Assembly (NCBI GenBank): GCA_937928405.1
Contig: CALFWZ010000156.1
Coordinates: 1-64,000 of the forward strand
DNA: 64,000 bases
Source of the DNA: an uncultured Saprospiraceae bacterium
Lineage (GTDB): Bacteria; Bacteroidota; Bacteroidia; Chitinophagales; Saprospiraceae
Direction of reading: 5' to 3'
Both the position numbers and the translations under genes were made by a program. The notes below the pieces were generated by a model that was not told where the DNA came from, ran no database searches, and worked only from the letters and a program-made list of their open reading frames with translations. The first letter of the stretch is position 1; every line of letters starts with the position of its first letter. Below are positions 1 to 11,583 of this stretch, in pieces.

Positions 1-275
1 GATTGCAGACAGCTCCAAATTCTGTGTTTTCAACCTAAATAACAATTTCAAATTTCCTGCTAACGTGAAAAAAAATTTTAAAGCAACCATTTTTAGACAT
101 TGAGGTTGATGTTGCCTGCTGCCGTCGGACAGGTTTTTGAATCCGCCTTCAGTCGAATAGGGTTTTAAATTTATTTTGTCACACTCGTATATTTGTAAAT
201 CTTTTACTGAACAGTCTCTTGATCGGATAAAAAAATGATTTTTATTTTAGAATAATCCCTTAAAATCCGTAATTT
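1..275. other. Gene-free left edge of the window
   Basis: I see no credible ORF, tRNA or other RNA gene here. The stretch is AT-rich with homopolymer runs and leads into the octamer array just before the first gene. It may be the tail of an intergenic region whose left neighbour lies outside the window. Confidence 0.5.
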
Positions 276-331
276 TCAACAATTCAACAATTCAACAATT
301 CAACAATTCAATAATTCAATAATTCAATAAT
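276..331 (+). repeat. Octamer tandem array (TCAACAAT/TCAATAAT, 7 units)
   Basis: Four perfect TCAACAAT units are followed by three TCAATAAT units. The last base of the array directly precedes the ATG at 332. The same octamer family (TCAACNAY) recurs at 28371, 31938 and 46698. Here it occupies the translation-initiation region of the downstream gene, so a change in copy number would alter the leader without touching the reading frame. Array and coordinates are read directly; any regulatory role is inference. Confidence 0.9.
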
Positions 332-1696
332 ATGACACGAGTCCTACTTACCACCGTCCTTTTACTTTTTATCACCAGCCTGCAAGCCCAAGATTATTCT
401 GCTTTCCAGAAAAAATATTGGGATTATAGAGCTCGACTTTTGGGAACTGATGGGACCGCTGGGTTTGTTTCAGTTGGCCCAGATCGTGGACAAAGCATTC
501 CTGCGGATGGTCGTAATTTTGAGACTGATTGTGAAAAAGATTGGGTGATGAAAACCCAATGTTCTACCCATCCAGGTCGTGGAAAGATGAACTGGGGTGA
601 TGCCACCGCTTTTCAAGGATTTTATCTCGCTATGCTTGCTCTGGAATACGCTAATTTATCTCGAGAAGGAAGAATCAATGAGTTAGAAGCGACCGCTCGT
701 GAATTACATTACGCTTTATCCGCAGTTATCCGTTTAGATAAAGGTGCTGAAGAAAAATTTGACTTACCTGGTCAATGGGATGGTTTCTTTTTGCGAGACG
801 ATATTCCTGTGGATTTTTATAAGGATTCCAAGGCAGAAGAAGGACTGAGATTTTTAGGAAAGGATGGAAAAAGGATCGAGTGTGTTAGTTCAGATTTTTC
901 TTGCCATAAAAATAGAGGTCCCGTTAATAGTGACAGTGGAAATTTTACCAGCCAAGACCAAGTTATTGGATTGTTTTTTGGATTTTCTTTAATTAAAAAA
1001 TTAGTGCCTAATGCATTCTATCAAGATTCTACTCAGACATTTGGAAAATTGGTTTGCGATCAAACGGAAAAAATAATGGATTTATGTCTTCGAAATAATT
1101 GGAAATTAAAAGGTCCTGATGGTATGAAAATTTCAAATAAATGGGGCGGAGATTTTCGAGGATTTAATAATTTGTTTCAAAAAATTGCGGTAAGGCTAAC
1201 AGATGCTACCTCCAAAAAAGCCTATAAAAATGGCAGTACTCGTACGGTCGGTTGGGCAGCGAGAACTACTTTTGATTGGGCCTTTTGGGCACAAGCTAGG
1301 CGCAATCATTGGCTGATACTTTCTAACATTGTCAGTTCTGGAATTTGGAATAATAAAAAAATAGCGAAACGCAGTCTTAAAAGTGATCAAGTGATGTTTG
1401 CACTGGCTTATTCCGTAGTGAATGATGTGCCACTCCATAAAAAAATAAAAAGAACTGATCTAAATGAACTCCTTGCAACAGCCCCCCCTTCGGGTCCATG
1501 CTTTGGACCAATCGATTGCGAGGCACCATCTGGTTGGTTGTCTAATAATCGTTGGGTTTATCCAAACTATAAAAAGGCTGGGAATCCTTATGGAATCCAT
1601 ATGGAATGGAATGGTATTGATTATATGCTTCTTTATAATTTATACCATTATTTATATAATCAAGATATGCCTACTTATGAGCGTGTGAGTGATTAA
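332..1696 (+). CDS. Secreted hypothetical protein
   Basis: A protein of 454 aa with a clear N-terminal signal peptide (hydrophobic core, ending LQAQ at about residue 20), so it is exported to the periplasm or beyond. The mature part is rich in aromatic residues and has several cysteines (for example near residues 67, 77, 184 and 192) that could form disulfides. It looks mainly helical, and the motif NGIDYMLLYNLYHYL near the C-terminus recalls helical toroid glycosidase-like folds, but I cannot assign a family. No T9SS tail is visible. The ATG follows an octamer repeat array with no ribosome binding site. It is followed after 153 nt by the LytS-type sensor, apparently a separate unit. Confidence 0.8.
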   Translation: MTRVLLTTVLLLFITSLQAQDYSAFQKKYWDYRARLLGTDGTAGFVSVGPDRGQSIPADGRNFETDCEKDWVMKTQCSTHPGRGKMNWGDATAFQGFYLAMLALEYANLSREGRINELEATARELHYALSAVIRLDKGAEEKFDLPGQWDGFFLRDDIPVDFYKDSKAEEGLRFLGKDGKRIECVSSDFSCHKNRGPVNSDSGNFTSQDQVIGLFFGFSLIKKLVPNAFYQDSTQTFGKLVCDQTEKIMDLCLRNNWKLKGPDGMKISNKWGGDFRGFNNLFQKIAVRLTDATSKKAYKNGSTRTVGWAARTTFDWAFWAQARRNHWLILSNIVSSGIWNNKKIAKRSLKSDQVMFALAYSVVNDVPLHKKIKRTDLNELLATAPPSGPCFGPIDCEAPSGWLSNNRWVYPNYKKAGNPYGIHMEWNGIDYMLLYNLYHYLYNQDMPTYERVSD

Positions 1697-1849
1697 AAAG
1701 GTTTTAATAAAATTTTAATCTTTAACCACCGTTTAAAATTTGTAAATAGTTTTACTAAAGTATAAGTTCGATATTAAAAATAGTTGACATTATCCTATAT
1801 TGTATTTATTCTTATTTTCTAATTAGAATAGAATTTCAACTAACCTAAA

Positions 1850-4825
1850 TTGAAACAACCACCCATTAAAATTTTATGTATCCTTTTATGCTGTTGGCTA
1901 TTCAACTTGGATGGGATACCGCTTCTCAACGGCCAAGATCCCTATTATATTAACTTTAATACGAATGATGGACTTCCTAGTGTGGAAGTCTACGATATTC
2001 GAGAAGATAAGAATGGTAAATTATGGTTTACCACAGATCGAGGTGTGGCCGAATATGATGGTTATGGTTTTAAAACTTATTCTACCTTGGATAAGATGAC
2101 CAGCAATACGAATTTCAATTTTATTGAGTTAACCGATGACAATTTTTTTTTGACAGCTTATAATGGAGGATTATGTCACTATGAAAAAGGTGAGTTTAAA
2201 GAACATAAATATAACAAAGCACTAAAAGAGCAAACGAAAAGTGTCTGGATCCGAAGTTGGCTCCTTTATGAAGACTACTTGCTGTTTATACCTACTAAGG
2301 AACTGAAGTCACTTTTTGCATTTAATCTAACCAGTGGTGTTATCGAAACTCAACCAACCGTGACGCCAGAAAATTTTCATTCTAATATTCTAGAAGGAGA
2401 TATTTACCAGACAAAATTTAAGAACAAAGATATTTTTTTTATTAAATCTACGGATGAAGATAATGGTTCAGCAGTATCAATTGAAAAACAAAGGATTAAG
2501 ATTAAAGAAAATGAATATCTCATTGAATTTAAAAATAATACATTGATTTATAAGCACAATCAATTTGCACCAATCCCCAGATTAGAAGGAAAATCAATAG
2601 AATCTATTAAAAGAGAAGAAAATGGAGATTTGTGGCTTGGAACAAATAAAGGATTGTTTTATTTTCAAGAAGGGAATATTAAGGTGGCTCCTGAAGTATT
2701 TTTTGAAAATTTGACTATTAGTGCTATCCATAAAGATAAAGATGATAATTATTGGATTGCTTCTATTCAAAAAGGAATCTTTTTTGTTCCATCTTTTAAA
2801 ATAAAAGCACTACAAAATCTTCCCGAGGAAATAATTTCTGAAAAGGTTGGAGGATTTGGATTAGGATTAAAAGATTCTAATTTAATTTTGGTGACTTCTC
2901 AATGGAAAGGATTCCATATCAAGGATAGCACCTCAGTTGATGTTAATAATAGGAATAAAAAATATCATATCTATTCATTCACGCCTCCTTTTTTAAATAA
3001 AGCTGCTTTTTCTAAAACGTCAAATCTTACGTTAAGTAAGTTTAATAAATTTCGAATTGAAACGCTACCAATATCATCTGATAATTCAAGCACAATGACA
3101 ATTGGTCCCAAGTTTATTCTTAATGATAAAAGTTATATAACGCCAAATTATTCTGGGTATAGTGTTCGTTTTTTAAATGGTGATCCTTCCTTTAACTCCA
3201 CAATTCATTCTTCTTCCAAAACAAAATTTGAAAAAAGAATCACCGCAATTTTAAAAGATTCTAAAGAAAATATTTGGATCGGATCCATGGAAGGCTTGTA
3301 TCATTTCAATACGGTCGACCATGCATTTCTCTACAGCCATAATAAAGCGTCGAAGTTATTACAAACTCGAATCTCAAGCATACTTGAAATTAAGAAAGAT
3401 CATTTATGGATTAGTACTATCGGAAATGGATTACTGCATTATACGCGAGATTCTGTTTCTCAAGTAAGTACCCAAGAAGGTTTAAGCAGTAATTTGATAA
3501 ACTGTATGGAGTTAGAAAATGATTCAACCTTGTGGGTCGGTACTAATAATGGACTGAATAAAGTAAATTTTCAATTTACAGGAAAGGATATTCAAATAAA
3601 TTCGATTGAGATTTATACTAAACGTGATGGACTTTTCTCCAATTATATTAATGATATTATTTTTTGGAATGGATACTTATGGCTAGCTTTAGATAAGGAT
3701 ATAAATTATTTATCACCCTATAATTTGATTAAAAATATACAACCTCCAAAAATTTTTATTGCCTCCGTGGAAGTATCAAACCTTGATACCTTGCTTGAAG
3801 AAAATGATCAATTGGCATATAATGAAAATGATGTCAAAATCAATTTTAAAGGTATCTGTTATAACAAGCCTTTTAATAAAACCTTTTATAGATATAAACT
3901 GCTGCGAGATAATAAAGAGAATGATTGGTTTCATACGAATGATGTTTCGGCACAATTTCTTGATCTACCTTCTGGCTCATATCGTTTTATTGTAGACGCT
4001 AGAAATAAGAACGGAGAATGGTCCCTTTCGCCTGCCAGTTTTAGTTTTGAGATTGCTGCTCACTTTTCTACCACGCTTTGGTTTAAGTCATTGATTCTTT
4101 TAGGTTTATTAGGGATTTTGGGATTGTTTTTTTGGTACAGATACAGAGCCTTAGTACGAGAAAAAGCCTTGCAAGGCGCCTTATTTCGTTCTAAAAATGC
4201 TGAATTATCGGCCCTTAGAAATCAAATGAATCCTCACTTTGTTTTTAATTCCTTAAACTCAATACAAAATTATATTTTTAATAAGGATGTGGAACAAGCT
4301 AATTTTTATTTATCTAATTTTTCAAAATTGATGAGAGATAGTTTAGAGTTGTCTAAGTTAGATTTTATTACAATGAAAAAGGAAATTGATTTTATCCGTA
4401 ATTATTTGGAATTGGAACAGATGAGGTTTCCTGATAAGTTTATTTTTGAGATTAAAGTAGATCAAGCACTTGATCAAGCATTTATTCTTATTCCTCCACT
4501 TATCATTCAACCGATTTTAGAAAATTCTATAAAACATGGATTTAGACATATTGACTATACAGGAAAGCTTTCTATAAAATTTCAGAAAACGGAAAAAGAT
4601 AATCTAATTAGAATCAGAATTGAGGACAACGGAAAAGGGATGCTAACAGAACAACGACAGAGAGAATCTGAAGGTTTTACTTCCCATGGAATGGGAATTA
4701 TCAAAGAGCGAATAAATCTTTTTAACTATAATTCTCCAAAGAACAATTCTTCTTTTGTTTACGGTAACAAAAAAGAAGCGAAAGGTTTTTATTCAGAATT
4801 AATACTTCCTCTAAAAAACGACTAA
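1850..4825 (+). CDS. Two-component-propeller sensor histidine kinase, LytS type
   Basis: A membrane sensor of 991 aa, starting at TTG. Residues about 1-28 form a signal peptide. Residues about 30-640 carry two-component-regulator propeller repeats, recognisable by recurring 'LWFTTDRG', 'LWLGTNKG', 'IWIGSMEG' and 'LWVGTNNG'. A Y_Y_Y-type domain follows (about 650-735), then one transmembrane helix (about 740-762) and a cytoplasmic His_kinase domain. His796 in NQMNPHFVFNSLNS is the expected phosphoacceptor. The ATPase part shows ENSIKHG, DNGKGM and GMGIIKERI. It senses an external or periplasmic signal and should phosphorylate the LytTR regulator encoded 3 nt downstream. The domain order is typical of Bacteroidota; the ligand is unknown. 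Confidence 0.93.
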   Translation: MKQPPIKILCILLCCWLFNLDGIPLLNGQDPYYINFNTNDGLPSVEVYDIREDKNGKLWFTTDRGVAEYDGYGFKTYSTLDKMTSNTNFNFIELTDDNFFLTAYNGGLCHYEKGEFKEHKYNKALKEQTKSVWIRSWLLYEDYLLFIPTKELKSLFAFNLTSGVIETQPTVTPENFHSNILEGDIYQTKFKNKDIFFIKSTDEDNGSAVSIEKQRIKIKENEYLIEFKNNTLIYKHNQFAPIPRLEGKSIESIKREENGDLWLGTNKGLFYFQEGNIKVAPEVFFENLTISAIHKDKDDNYWIASIQKGIFFVPSFKIKALQNLPEEIISEKVGGFGLGLKDSNLILVTSQWKGFHIKDSTSVDVNNRNKKYHIYSFTPPFLNKAAFSKTSNLTLSKFNKFRIETLPISSDNSSTMTIGPKFILNDKSYITPNYSGYSVRFLNGDPSFNSTIHSSSKTKFEKRITAILKDSKENIWIGSMEGLYHFNTVDHAFLYSHNKASKLLQTRISSILEIKKDHLWISTIGNGLLHYTRDSVSQVSTQEGLSSNLINCMELENDSTLWVGTNNGLNKVNFQFTGKDIQINSIEIYTKRDGLFSNYINDIIFWNGYLWLALDKDINYLSPYNLIKNIQPPKIFIASVEVSNLDTLLEENDQLAYNENDVKINFKGICYNKPFNKTFYRYKLLRDNKENDWFHTNDVSAQFLDLPSGSYRFIVDARNKNGEWSLSPASFSFEIAAHFSTTLWFKSLILLGLLGILGLFFWYRYRALVREKALQGALFRSKNAELSALRNQMNPHFVFNSLNSIQNYIFNKDVEQANFYLSNFSKLMRDSLELSKLDFITMKKEIDFIRNYLELEQMRFPDKFIFEIKVDQALDQAFILIPPLIIQPILENSIKHGFRHIDYTGKLSIKFQKTEKDNLIRIRIEDNGKGMLTEQRQRESEGFTSHGMGIIKERINLFNYNSPKNNSSFVYGNKKEAKGFYSELILPLKND

Positions 4826-4828
4826 CCT

Positions 4829-5572
4829 ATGCTAAAAGTAATAATAATAGAAGATGAACGAAATAGTAGAGAATTACTTTCTAATATGATTAAACATTAT
4901 TGTGAAGGCATCGAATTGATTGGTGAGGCAATTGATGTCCAAACTGGTGTAGCGTTAATTAAAGAAAAACTCCCTGATCTGGTATTACTAGATATAGAAA
5001 TTAAGGGAGGTACAGGCTTTGATGTATTAGATCAGTTAAAAGACATTCCTTTCTCCGTTATATTTGTAACAGGGTACGATCAATATGCTATCAAGGCGAT
5101 TAAGTATGCGGCTTTAGATTATATTTTGAAACCTATTGATTTAAGAGAACTGAGAGCCGCCATCAAAAGAGCTAAAGAACAATTAAACTTCGTTCGGCAA
5201 AAACGTCAATTTTTGTTGGACTCTAAAAAAGAAGAAGATACTGATTTAACAAAAATCGTGTTAAGTGATCGCGATCAATATTCTATTCTAAATTTTGCTG
5301 AAATTATTTATTTAAAAGCAAGCGGAGGTTACGTTGAATTTGTTTTGGAAAAAGGATTTAAAAAAATAGCTTCCTATTCCTTAAAACATTACGAATCTTT
5401 GTTGCCAGAAACCATTTTCTTTCGTATTCATCATTCTTACCTAATTAATTTAACAAAGGTGGAAGGCTTTGAAAGTGGCAGAACAGGTAAGGTGAAATTA
5501 AAAGGTGGTCACTTGCTCGGTATTGCTGCCAGACGTAAAGTTGAATTTACAAAAAAAATAAAATCCTTCTAA
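4829..5572 (+). CDS. LytTR-family response regulator
   Basis: A cytoplasmic transcription regulator of 247 aa. The N-terminal receiver (about 1-120) has the acidic pair E8/D9, phosphoacceptor Asp55 in LVLLDIEI, the conserved Thr in VTGYDQYA and Lys in LKPID. The C-terminal LytTR DNA-binding domain (about 145-247) contains IIYLKASGGYVEF and FFRIHHSYLIN, the typical signature. Only 3 nt separate it from the kinase gene, so the two are surely cotranscribed partners. A strong terminator follows at 5663. The targets are unknown; the T9SS gene downstream is a candidate only by proximity. Confidence 0.95.
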   Translation: MLKVIIIEDERNSRELLSNMIKHYCEGIELIGEAIDVQTGVALIKEKLPDLVLLDIEIKGGTGFDVLDQLKDIPFSVIFVTGYDQYAIKAIKYAALDYILKPIDLRELRAAIKRAKEQLNFVRQKRQFLLDSKKEEDTDLTKIVLSDRDQYSILNFAEIIYLKASGGYVEFVLEKGFKKIASYSLKHYESLLPETIFFRIHHSYLINLTKVEGFESGRTGKVKLKGGHLLGIAARRKVEFTKKIKSF

Positions 5573-5890
5573 GTTATATTTATCGCCGTAATTGATAACT
5601 AACTTTTAGATCAAAGTCTATAAAATATTTCAACTGTTTTCCCAGGCTAAGAAAACTACACCTGAGCGGTTAAGGAAATTTTCCTTAACCGCTCAATTTT
5701 TTTAATTATCTATCATCTGTTTGGAATTAAATTTTTACCCTGTCATTAGATAGAAGGAGTATCCAATATCACGAGTATAAAAGAATACTACACACTTAAT
5801 GTTTTAGATGTAAAAGGATTTTGTAATTCTAAAATTGATCCGCATTATTACTGCTGACAATTAGTATTTCCTTGAATCAAAATCATTTTT
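5573..5890 (+). other. Intergenic region between regulator and T9SS gene
   Basis: A gap of 318 nt. It holds the rho-independent terminator at 5663-5704 and then about 185 nt of AT-rich sequence that must contain the promoter of the 5891 gene. I found no clean TANNTTTG box and no small ORF. The leader does not resemble the conserved leaders at 51.8 and 53.7 kb. Confidence 0.5.
5663..5704 (+). terminator. Rho-independent terminator after the two-component operon
   Basis: Perfect inverted repeat with 16-nt arms (TGAGCGGTTAAGGAAA and its complement) around a single central base, followed by a T run. It lies 90 nt after the regulator stop codon. Confidence 0.9.
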
Positions 5891-8422
5891 ATGAAAAAAA
5901 TAAATGTATTCCTCAAGTTTTTTCTTTTACTTCTTTTTTTTATTTCAAATATCCATTTGCTTTTAGCTCAAAATGTTTGTGACAGAGAATTTGTCATTAC
6001 CGTAAGTTATGATGATTTCGATGAGTGCCCAACTGAAATTTGTCTCATGGAAGTCGTGTTCAATAGTATGTCGGGTACAACTGAATTAATTAATGTTTCT
6101 AATGTAATTGCCATCGATTGGTCTGCGGCAGGACAATCAATTGAACTAGCACCTTTCCAGAGTGATTGTGTAGATGAAGAAACCTTACAAGCTTTTCAGG
6201 GGGAAACTTTTACAGTCACGACTACTTACTTTGTTTTTACTAATATTATAGAGCAGTGTACGGCAACAGTGACTTATACCATGGACTGTGATCCAGGTTG
6301 CGAAGAAATAGGCTCCAGTTTTAATCTTGATGGATCATTTGATAATTGGCAAGTATTTGAAAATGGTATTGGAGATGTAGGAGCTACACTAAGCATAGTT
6401 GAACAAAGTCCTCACTCATTGGATGGTACTCCATTTTTAAGCGTTAGGGATAATTCTAGACCTACTTCTTGGGTCTTTAACGAAGTAGACTTTGTTGGAA
6501 TAAATTGCGGTACTTTATGCTTTGACCTTAACATATCAGAACATAAGCAAGGAAATGAAGATTTTACAAATCCTCAAGTAATTCTATATGCAGGGAATGC
6601 AGAATGGTTAGATACGGATCTTAACGCTACACCACCAGAAGGAATGATAATTGGAACTACCGTAGAAGCTACCTTTACTGCTGATATTCAAATGAATGAT
6701 CTAACTGGTCCTGCCACGATTTGTACAGAAATATTTGAGGCTACAAATTCTTTACCTCCAGGTTGGGCAATTACCGGCGGTGATAATGTTCCCATCGATC
6801 CCATCGATGCTTGGAACACTTTACTAGCGGATGTAACAGGTTTAGCCTTAAAACCTGAAGTCGTAGATATTGCAGGAGAAGTCTTTAATTATGATAATAT
6901 TTGTTTTGATCCTTGTCTAGAACCTTGTGATGAGAGAACATTCGTTGTTGAGCCTTTATTTTATGTGAATGGATGTTTGGATTTATTGTGTCTAAGGGAA
7001 GAAGTGGATGGAATGCTGGTAGGTAATCCTGTATGGCCAATTGAATGGTCTTTGCTTGACGATGGAACGATTCTTAATACCACAGGTTTGTGTATAGGTG
7101 ATGAAGAAAATTTTGAAGGTGAGACGGTTGTGGTTACATTTAATTATGATGGCAATGGTGATGGAGCCAATGAATGTGAACAAACCATAGTTTTTGATGC
7201 ACCAACTTGTAATCTCTGTAATGGAACAGATTTTAATGATGGTACGGAGATGAATTGGCAGGCTTTTACCAATAGCTTTGGAATCCTTGGCGCTGTAGTA
7301 GTAAACGAACAAGATGCTAATAATAATTTTGATGGTACCCCTTTTTTAGAAGTTACAGACGATACTGGAGCTTCTTCCATATTTAATGACCAAGATTTTT
7401 TGAATATTAATGAGGGTATGCTTTGTTTTGATATTGAGGTGATGCACGACTTAGGTGGGGCATACACTCCAAATATTAGCATATATTCAGGAGTCATGCC
7501 AGACGGAATAATCTTGGAGGCCACCTTTACAGCTAATTTCACCATGGATGAAAATAGTGGACAAGTAAACTTTTGTGCACCAATTCTAGCTGCGAATACT
7601 TCATTACCTCAGGGGATCCAAGGAAGTTGGAGTATTACCCAAGGAACAGGAGATGATATATTGGATTGGAATAATTTAATTGACAATAATGATGGTATTG
7701 CCCTCAATCCAGATTTTGTTTTTGGAAAAGGGGAAGTGATTCGATATGATAATTTTTGCTTTACGCCTTGTACAAGTCCTGATGCCAATTGTCCTACGGA
7801 ACCAAGTTGTAATTGTAATAATCTAACAAATAATTGCTTAGACCTAGAGATAGTTGATACGCCACAGGGTTGTGGAACGTTAACTGCAGAAATTATGGAA
7901 GAATGTTTAGCTGCTACTCCTTGTTGGGATCAAATTGATTGGAGAGTGGAACTTGGAGGAGGTTTTGTACAAAATTTTATTGATCATGGTAGTGAACTTT
8001 CATTTGATTTCCCACAACTTGGATTTCCTAGTTTTACGGTAGTTATTACCGTCAATGTACACTTAACAAATGGAGAAGTTTGCCCGCTTGGTACACGATT
8101 TACCCGGGATTGTAGCTACCAATTTAAGCCAAGAGGCGGTAGACGCGACAGCTCGAATGATACGGATCAATTAAGTGAGAAAATTCGGCTTTTCCCTAAT
8201 CCAGCTCGAACGGAGAGTTCTATTTACAATCCTTTTGATCGAGTAGTAGTAGCCCAAGTCTATAACACGAGTGGACAAGAGTTACGCTCTATCAACTTAT
8301 CTCCAAATTCTACGAAAAGGTTAGGGCTTACTGATTATGCAAACGGTGTTTATTTTGTACATTTCACCGATCAGATTTCCAATGAATATCTGTCAACTGA
8401 AAAATTGATTTTGGTGGAATAA
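5891..8422 (+). CDS. T9SS-secreted multidomain protein with A-B-A-B-A repeats
   Basis: A protein of 843 aa with signal peptide (about 1-27) and a C-terminal type-A T9SS sorting domain (about 765-843; IRLFPNPA ... NGVYFVHF). It should be exported across the outer membrane and attached to the surface or released. The body is a repeat of two cysteine-bearing modules. Module A (about 28-137, 348-445 and a diverged copy 644-745) contains FQGETFTV/FEGETVVV. Module B (about 138-347 and 440-627) contains NWQ.F.N..G..GA, DGTPFL.V and a closing YDN.CF.PC. Module B has the length and beta-rich look of a carbohydrate-binding or lectin-like domain, but I cannot name the family. Probably an adhesin or matrix protein. 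Confidence 0.88.
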   Translation: MKKINVFLKFFLLLLFFISNIHLLLAQNVCDREFVITVSYDDFDECPTEICLMEVVFNSMSGTTELINVSNVIAIDWSAAGQSIELAPFQSDCVDEETLQAFQGETFTVTTTYFVFTNIIEQCTATVTYTMDCDPGCEEIGSSFNLDGSFDNWQVFENGIGDVGATLSIVEQSPHSLDGTPFLSVRDNSRPTSWVFNEVDFVGINCGTLCFDLNISEHKQGNEDFTNPQVILYAGNAEWLDTDLNATPPEGMIIGTTVEATFTADIQMNDLTGPATICTEIFEATNSLPPGWAITGGDNVPIDPIDAWNTLLADVTGLALKPEVVDIAGEVFNYDNICFDPCLEPCDERTFVVEPLFYVNGCLDLLCLREEVDGMLVGNPVWPIEWSLLDDGTILNTTGLCIGDEENFEGETVVVTFNYDGNGDGANECEQTIVFDAPTCNLCNGTDFNDGTEMNWQAFTNSFGILGAVVVNEQDANNNFDGTPFLEVTDDTGASSIFNDQDFLNINEGMLCFDIEVMHDLGGAYTPNISIYSGVMPDGIILEATFTANFTMDENSGQVNFCAPILAANTSLPQGIQGSWSITQGTGDDILDWNNLIDNNDGIALNPDFVFGKGEVIRYDNFCFTPCTSPDANCPTEPSCNCNNLTNNCLDLEIVDTPQGCGTLTAEIMEECLAATPCWDQIDWRVELGGGFVQNFIDHGSELSFDFPQLGFPSFTVVITVNVHLTNGEVCPLGTRFTRDCSYQFKPRGGRRDSSNDTDQLSEKIRLFPNPARTESSIYNPFDRVVVAQVYNTSGQELRSINLSPNSTKRLGLTDYANGVYFVHFTDQISNEYLSTEKLILVE

Positions 8423-8449
8423 GAGAACCTAAAACGAAAGTCATACAGA

Positions 8450-8484
8450 TGGAGTAGTATAGAAATATGCTGCTCCTCTTTTTT
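8450..8484 (+). terminator. Rho-independent terminator after the T9SS gene
   Basis: GGAGTAGTATA pairs with TATGCTGCTCC (11 bp, including G-T pairs) across a GAAA tetraloop, followed by CTTTTTT. It lies about 30 nt after the stop codon at 8422. Confidence 0.85.
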
Positions 8485-8498
8485 ATGCTTCTTGAATT

Positions 8499-8960
8499 TT
8501 ATTCCAAATCTTCGGATAGCTTATTTCTCTTTCGATTCCTAATAAAAATTATCGCCATCATGCCAGTTAACAGAAATATAAAAATTAGAAGAATAATACT
8601 TAATGGGTTGTTAGTTTCCCATACCGACAAGGAAAATAATGAAAGAAAACTAATCCAAATTGGATAAGAACCGAGTAGTAAAAGAAAAACTATATCAAGT
8701 AATTCATCTCGATTAAAAGACCAATTATTACCAGGCCATGAAAATCCCACAAAAATCCAAAGGAATAAGAAACTCCAGAAACGACTTATTACCAAAGCGT
8801 GGAAAACAAAAAAAAGTAGGAAGACTATTTTTATTAGGATGGGAAGTTTAACATAAATTAGATCAAGCCCATATTTCGTAAATGGATAAGAAATTAAAAA
8901 TGCCATGATAATTAGTCTAGGAATAGCAAAATAAAAACCGAATAAAAAAACGTTTCTCAT
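8499..8960 (-). CDS. Small integral membrane protein, hypothetical
   Basis: A protein of 153 aa composed almost entirely of hydrophobic segments, with roughly four transmembrane helices (about 5-25, 42-62, 88-108, 120-140) and a basic C-terminal tail (RNRKRNK). I do not recognise a family. I prefer it over the short plus-strand ORF 8467-8667 because its helices are regular and it is longer. It is convergent with the T9SS gene and divergent from katG, and appears to be a single-gene unit. Confidence 0.65.
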   Translation of the reverse strand: MRNVFLFGFYFAIPRLIIMAFLISYPFTKYGLDLIYVKLPILIKIVFLLFFVFHALVISRFWSFLFLWIFVGFSWPGNNWSFNRDELLDIVFLLLLGSYPIWISFLSLFSLSVWETNNPLSIILLIFIFLLTGMMAIIFIRNRKRNKLSEDLE

Positions 8961-9175
8961 AATTCTTTTTTACAAAAATCTTTCTTTTATCCATTGTGCA
9001 CCATGAACTTAGGTTAAGAAATTAATTTTCATAAAATCTAAAGAATTTTATCCAATGCTTAATCTTTATCAAGGAAAGGCAATATTTAAAATCAACAAAA
9101 ACTATTCAAAATCAATACAAAATAGTCTCTTTCTATAATGGAATAGGATAATTCAATGCCAATTCCCCCAATTAA

Positions 9176-11446
<2,271 letters not shown>

Positions 11447-11477
11447 TTTTGATGAAATTTTAGTGAATGATATTTAG

Positions 11478-11503
11478 AAGGCGACCCACACGGGTCGCCT
11501 TTA
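11478..11503 (+). terminator. Terminator hairpin after katG
   Basis: AAGGCGACCC pairs with GGGTCGCCTT (10 bp, GC-rich) with a 4-nt loop, then a short T-rich stretch. It lies 32 nt after the katG stop codon. Confidence 0.8.
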
Positions 11504-11583
11504 TCATTAATATCAAATAAACTTTCTGTCTTAGCGTCTTAGTGGCAAAATTAATTTACTTTGCATCTTAAATTAAAAATACT

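Noticed and set aside
276-331. Octamer arrays as a CRISPR array
   Set aside because: Units are contiguous 8-mers without spacers, and there are no cas genes.
7144-7545. 133-aa minus-strand ORF
   Set aside because: Shadow of the T9SS gene 5891-8422; no coherent domain or signal.
8467-8667. 66-aa plus-strand ORF
   Set aside because: It overlaps the terminator of the T9SS gene and lies antisense to the more convincing membrane protein 8499-8960.
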